A stretch of DNA of 64,000 bases from Paenibacillus melissococcoides (lineage in GTDB: Bacteria; Bacillota; Bacilli; Paenibacillales; Paenibacillaceae), in NCBI GenBank assembly GCA_944800085.1, contig CALYLO010000003.1:186001-250000 (forward strand), in the 5' to 3' direction. A program made the position numbers and the translations under genes. This document shows, one piece after another, positions 61,734 to 64,000 of the stretch; position 1 is the first letter of the stretch, and every line of letters begins with the position of its first letter. The notes below the pieces were generated by a model. The model saw only the letters and a program-made list of their open reading frames with translations. It did not search any database and was not told where the DNA came from.

Positions 61734-62285
61734 ATGAAACGAAAACATGCTGACCGCAGCGATTGGAAACGGATTGAATCGCGTGATTTTGCTATGATGC
61801 ATCAGGAAACCGAAGATTTCTCGGGTTATGTGACGCTGATCCATTTCCATGCGGTGCGTGCGCCGCTTGTCAAAAAAATGGACGGCCGGAAGCTCGTGCT
61901 GGCGGACGCCGGCTATTATTGGATGCAGCATTTCCCGCAAGGCAAGCGCTATTCCGTGACGACAATGCTGAATGACAAGGAAGAAGTGGTCCAGTGGTAT
62001 GTGGACATCTGCGAGCCTTCCGAACTGGACGAACGCGGAATTCCGTATTATGACGATCTATACCTGGACGTCGTCCTGCTGCCGTCAGGGAAGGTCTTTT
62101 TGCTGGATGAAGAGGAATTGGCCGAGGCGCTTCGCCTGAGACGCATTTCGGAGGAACAGTACCGGTTGGCGTCCGAGGAAGCGCATGCTTTGATGGAGCA
62201 TATAACGGAGCTGGCCGCCGTGCGGAACGGCATGCATGATTTCCGCAAGCTGAAGCCGCTGCTTCGCCCTTATCCGAACGGATAA
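61734..62285 (+). CDS. DUF402 protein
   Basis: This 183-residue protein has HFPQGKRYSVTTMLND, QWYVDIC and DDLYLDVVLLPSG, the FomD/DUF402 pattern. Relatives are nucleoside-diphosphate phosphohydrolases that use a divalent metal bound by Asp and Glu of this region. ATG 61734 follows GAAAGG. It has its own promoter and is probably not part of the ESX system. Confidence 0.88.
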   Translation: MKRKHADRSDWKRIESRDFAMMHQETEDFSGYVTLIHFHAVRAPLVKKMDGRKLVLADAGYYWMQHFPQGKRYSVTTMLNDKEEVVQWYVDICEPSELDERGIPYYDDLYLDVVLLPSGKVFLLDEEELAEALRLRRISEEQYRLASEEAHALMEHITELAAVRNGMHDFRKLKPLLRPYPNG

Positions 62286-62357
62286 GGCGGAGCAACTTGT
62301 GTCTTAGTGGTCGGCGGGGAAGCACGTACTGAATCATGACAGGCGGTGGTGTCTCCG

Positions 62358-62639
62358 ATGGATATCGGATTCGTTTCATTTTTTGGATTTATTCCGCTTT
62401 TGATTTATACGTCGGTCATCGTCCTTGGCATCTACATCAGTATTTTGTTCATCCGCGCGCTGCACCGGACCATCCGCGCGCTGCACCGGACCATCCGCTG
62501 GCTGGACTTGTCCATTCGGGAGAAGGAGAGCCGGAACAACCGGATGGGCCGGGGGATGGTCCGAGAGTTTACTGAAGCGCCGGGGCGCACGTTTGCGGTG
62601 CGCCCCGGCGTCATCATCATTTTGCGGGAATGCGGATGA
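62358..62639 (+). CDS. Small membrane protein, unknown
   Basis: The frame has 93 residues: a long N-terminal TM segment (VSFFGFIPLLIYTSVIVLGI...), then a charged helix with an exact duplicated IRALHRT unit. The last 20 residues cover a strong hairpin and the end of the convergent gene, so the true end or the gene itself is uncertain. ATG 62346 is an alternative start. Confidence 0.5.
   Translation: MDIGFVSFFGFIPLLIYTSVIVLGIYISILFIRALHRTIRALHRTIRWLDLSIREKESRNNRMGRGMVREFTEAPGRTFAVRPGVIIILRECG
62451..62492. repeat. Exact 21-bp tandem duplication
   Basis: ATCCGCGCGCTGCACCGGAC plus C occurs twice, adding seven residues in frame to the small membrane protein. Confidence 0.95.
62579..62609. terminator. 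Strong hairpin between convergent genes
   Basis: GCCGGGGCGCAC and GTGCGCCCCGGC form a perfect 12-bp stem with a 7-base loop. There is no long T-run on either strand. Confidence 0.6.
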
Positions 62640-62820
62640 CTTCGATGGCTTGCAGCGGAATGGCGGCGATGTGCCCGGAAGGCCCGTTCAGAATCGGGGA
62701 AACCTTAAGGGTGAGAGTGGAGCTGCCGACGGATTGCAGCGTCCCCTCTGTCACGCCATGAGCGGTCATGATCTCGACCGCAGTCCCGATATAACTTCGC
62801 AGCAGTTGGCGAAAAATCAT
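62617..62820 (-). CDS. Small DUF2642-like protein
   Basis: This 67-residue protein has IGTAVEIMTAHGVTEGTLQSVGSSTLTL, an Lsm/SH3-like small barrel seen in DUF2642 proteins of spore formers, some linked to spore coats. It starts by ATGA overlap with the gene before it, so the pair is co-translated. Confidence 0.65.
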   Translation of the reverse strand: MIFRQLLRSYIGTAVEIMTAHGVTEGTLQSVGSSTLTLKVSPILNGPSGHIAAIPLQAIEVIRIPAK

Positions 62821-63128
62821 CGCGAGATCTCCTCTCTGCTTGCCGATGATTGGACATAGGTCACTTTGGAAAACGGTATGAGGGCGCGATCGCCGGTTGT
62901 CTCCCTTAGCTGCAGAACGCCGGCGCCTACGCTGAGGAGCACGCCCCGCACCGCAGCGCTTGGGGTGCAGACCATGATCTCCGTTCCCACCTTGAACTCC
63001 AGGAACCGTTTTAATTCTTCATTAGGGCCCGAAGCCGCTTCATCTGCGCCGCGAGCCAATTCCTCGACTTTTTCCTCCAGTTGGCGAAGCTTGTTAACAA
63101 GCCGGCCGTACCCGAACCAGAAGCCCAT
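62817..63128 (-). CDS. DUF2642-like protein with coiled-coil start
   Basis: This 103-residue protein has a Trp/Tyr-rich start (MGFWFGYGRLV), a short coiled coil (LRQLEEKVEELARG) and a small-barrel end (VGTEIMVCTPSAAVRGVLLSVG) like that of its partner. GAGGAGGAAG precedes ATG 63128. Probable spore-related or RNA-binding role, by fold only. Confidence 0.65.
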   Translation of the reverse strand: MGFWFGYGRLVNKLRQLEEKVEELARGADEAASGPNEELKRFLEFKVGTEIMVCTPSAAVRGVLLSVGAGVLQLRETTGDRALIPFSKVTYVQSSASREEISR

Positions 63129-63179
63129 CTTGCTTCCTCCTCTCTTACGATCCATCTGGTCAATCTGTTCCGACAGCCA

Positions 63180-64000
63180 TCACAACCAGCGATGCCGCCG
63201 GCATCGCTGCTCGATATCCGCCTTCAGGCGGCGAAGCTGGCGCACGCTCTCGCGTTCGGCCTGGCGGATGCGGGGCAGGGCCGCCTGCGCCTTGGTCTGG
63301 CCGTGTTCAAGGAAATCCTCGATTCTCTGCCAATCGTCTTCTCCCTGCTCCTCATCGGAGCAGACATATTTCTCCATCCCGAACGGTCTGAGCAGGCTGC
63401 GGAGCTTATTCATCTTGCTGAAGGCGAACACGGGTTTTCCGGCGCGCAGCGCCACAAGCGACGGATGGAGTTTGCTTGAGATCAGCATGTCCATCGATTG
63501 GATGATGCTGTAGGTGACGTCGAGCTCCATAAGCAGCGGAAGCGGTTCGGCGGAGGCGCGGGGATGGCGAGCCTTCAGGGCTCGGTACAGCCGATTGCAC
63601 ATGTCGAAGTCGGAGAAGCCGTTCATCGGATGATTCATGACGGGGATAAGGGCAAGATGGAAGCCTTCGCTTGTCAACCGGAGGAAGAGCCGGAGCATTG
63701 CTTCGAACGGGAAGGCGGAACAGGCGGAGACGACGATGCCGATCGTGGGCCTGTCGGATAATCGCTTCACGGGGAACCGGGACTCCTGATAGCCGAAAGC
63801 GATGTCCGGAGCCATCGTCGGATAAGGGTGGAATCGGGCCCGGGAAGCGGCAGCAAGCGAATGGGCATCGCGGAATACGGCCTTGTTGGCCCGCCGTATC
63901 CGTTCCCGGTACAGCTTCACTTGGTCTTGCGGCCAGGTCTCTTCCGGCCCGTCATCGGCAATGCCAACACCATATACCCAGGTGGGATGATTGCGCAGCG
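63180..64000 (-). CDS. Polysaccharide pyruvyl transferase family protein (5' end outside window)
   Basis: The frame is open through base 63998 and ends at 63180. WVYGVGIAD near the start, TIGIVVSACSAFPFEAML in the middle and LISSKLHPSLVALRAGKPVFAF near the end fit the PS_pyruv_trans family, as does the GT-B-like alternation. Members add pyruvyl ketals to cell-wall or exopolysaccharide sugars; CsaB-type enzymes do this for S-layer anchoring. The C-terminus is very basic (RLKADIEQRCRRHRWL). Confidence 0.8.
   Translation of the reverse strand, partial: LRNHPTWVYGVGIADDGPEETWPQDQVKLYRERIRRANKAVFRDAHSLAAASRARFHPYPTMAPDIAFGYQESRFPVKRLSDRPTIGIVVSACSAFPFEAMLRLFLRLTSEGFHLALIPVMNHPMNGFSDFDMCNRLYRALKARHPRASAEPLPLLMELDVTYSIIQSMDMLISSKLHPSLVALRAGKPVFAFSKMNKLRSLLRPFGMEKYVCSDEEQGEDDWQRIEDFLEHGQTKAQAALPRIRQAERESVRQLRRLKADIEQRCRRHRWL

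Noticed and set aside
1..64000. tRNA, rRNA and classic riboswitches
   Set aside because: I found no tRNA cloverleaf, rRNA segment or recognisable riboswitch core by eye; a covariance-model scan could still reveal one.

Overview
The window looks like chromosomal DNA of an endospore-forming Firmicute of the Paenibacillus type. The evidence is moderately high G+C coding DNA, strong AAGGAGG-like ribosome sites, a spore-cortex PdaA deacetylase, paired proline-catabolic genes, many small membrane and DUF proteins, and a type VII (ESX/WXG100) secretion locus. The genus is my inference; no rRNA or other taxonomic marker is present.

Layout. 0-2.1 kb: end of a PTS IIA(Glc) gene overlapping ptsI. 2.1-14.8 kb: an accessory stretch with two nearly identical inverted IS1182-type elements (2857-4420 and 11583-13146), an intact IS4-family element with a 9-bp target duplication (13205-14740), two copies of a ~360-bp MITE-like repeat (a third lies at 39 kb), disrupted TIM-barrel and VOC genes, an ABC-F ATPase, DinB and an AraC regulator. 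14.9-22.3 kb: an amidohydrolase plus an unusual 1038-residue acetyltransferase fusion, an ApbE protein, and a secreted beta-helix protein. 22.5-25.8 kb: a scrap yard containing an IS4 remnant, an NRPS fragment fused in frame to a kinase fragment, and an FAD oxidoreductase broken by an exact 19-bp tandem duplication. 26-38.9 kb: alpha-L-fucosidase, a copper ATPase/SafE/FixH-like cluster, an IsdG-type monooxygenase, a dehydrogenase, PdaA, an AI-2E family transporter, RpiA, and a broken sugar ABC permease. 39.4-43.4 kb: proline to glutamate catabolism (PRODH, P5CDH) with a divergent PAS/AAA+/Fis regulator that lacks GAFTGA. 43.4-49.7 kb: housekeeping and hypothetical genes, including a Nudix-GNAT fusion.

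The most interesting region is 50.7-61.6 kb. It is an ESX locus with an EsaB/YukD-like ubiquitin fold, an FHA-less three-ATPase EssC/EccC, an EspG-like candidate chaperone, a WXG-domain substrate with a long C-terminal extension, a DUF4176 protein, EsxA, then a membrane-anchored kinase, a von Willebrand A protein and a PP2C phosphatase. The last three match the kinase-vWA-PP2C set known from TerY-P triads. The kinase also has the kinase-TM-helical layout of EssB, while EsaA, EssA and canonical EssB are absent. I infer a phospho-regulated ESX variant with features of both actinobacterial and firmicute systems. The right end carries DUF402, two small DUF2642-like genes and a partial polysaccharide pyruvyl transferase.
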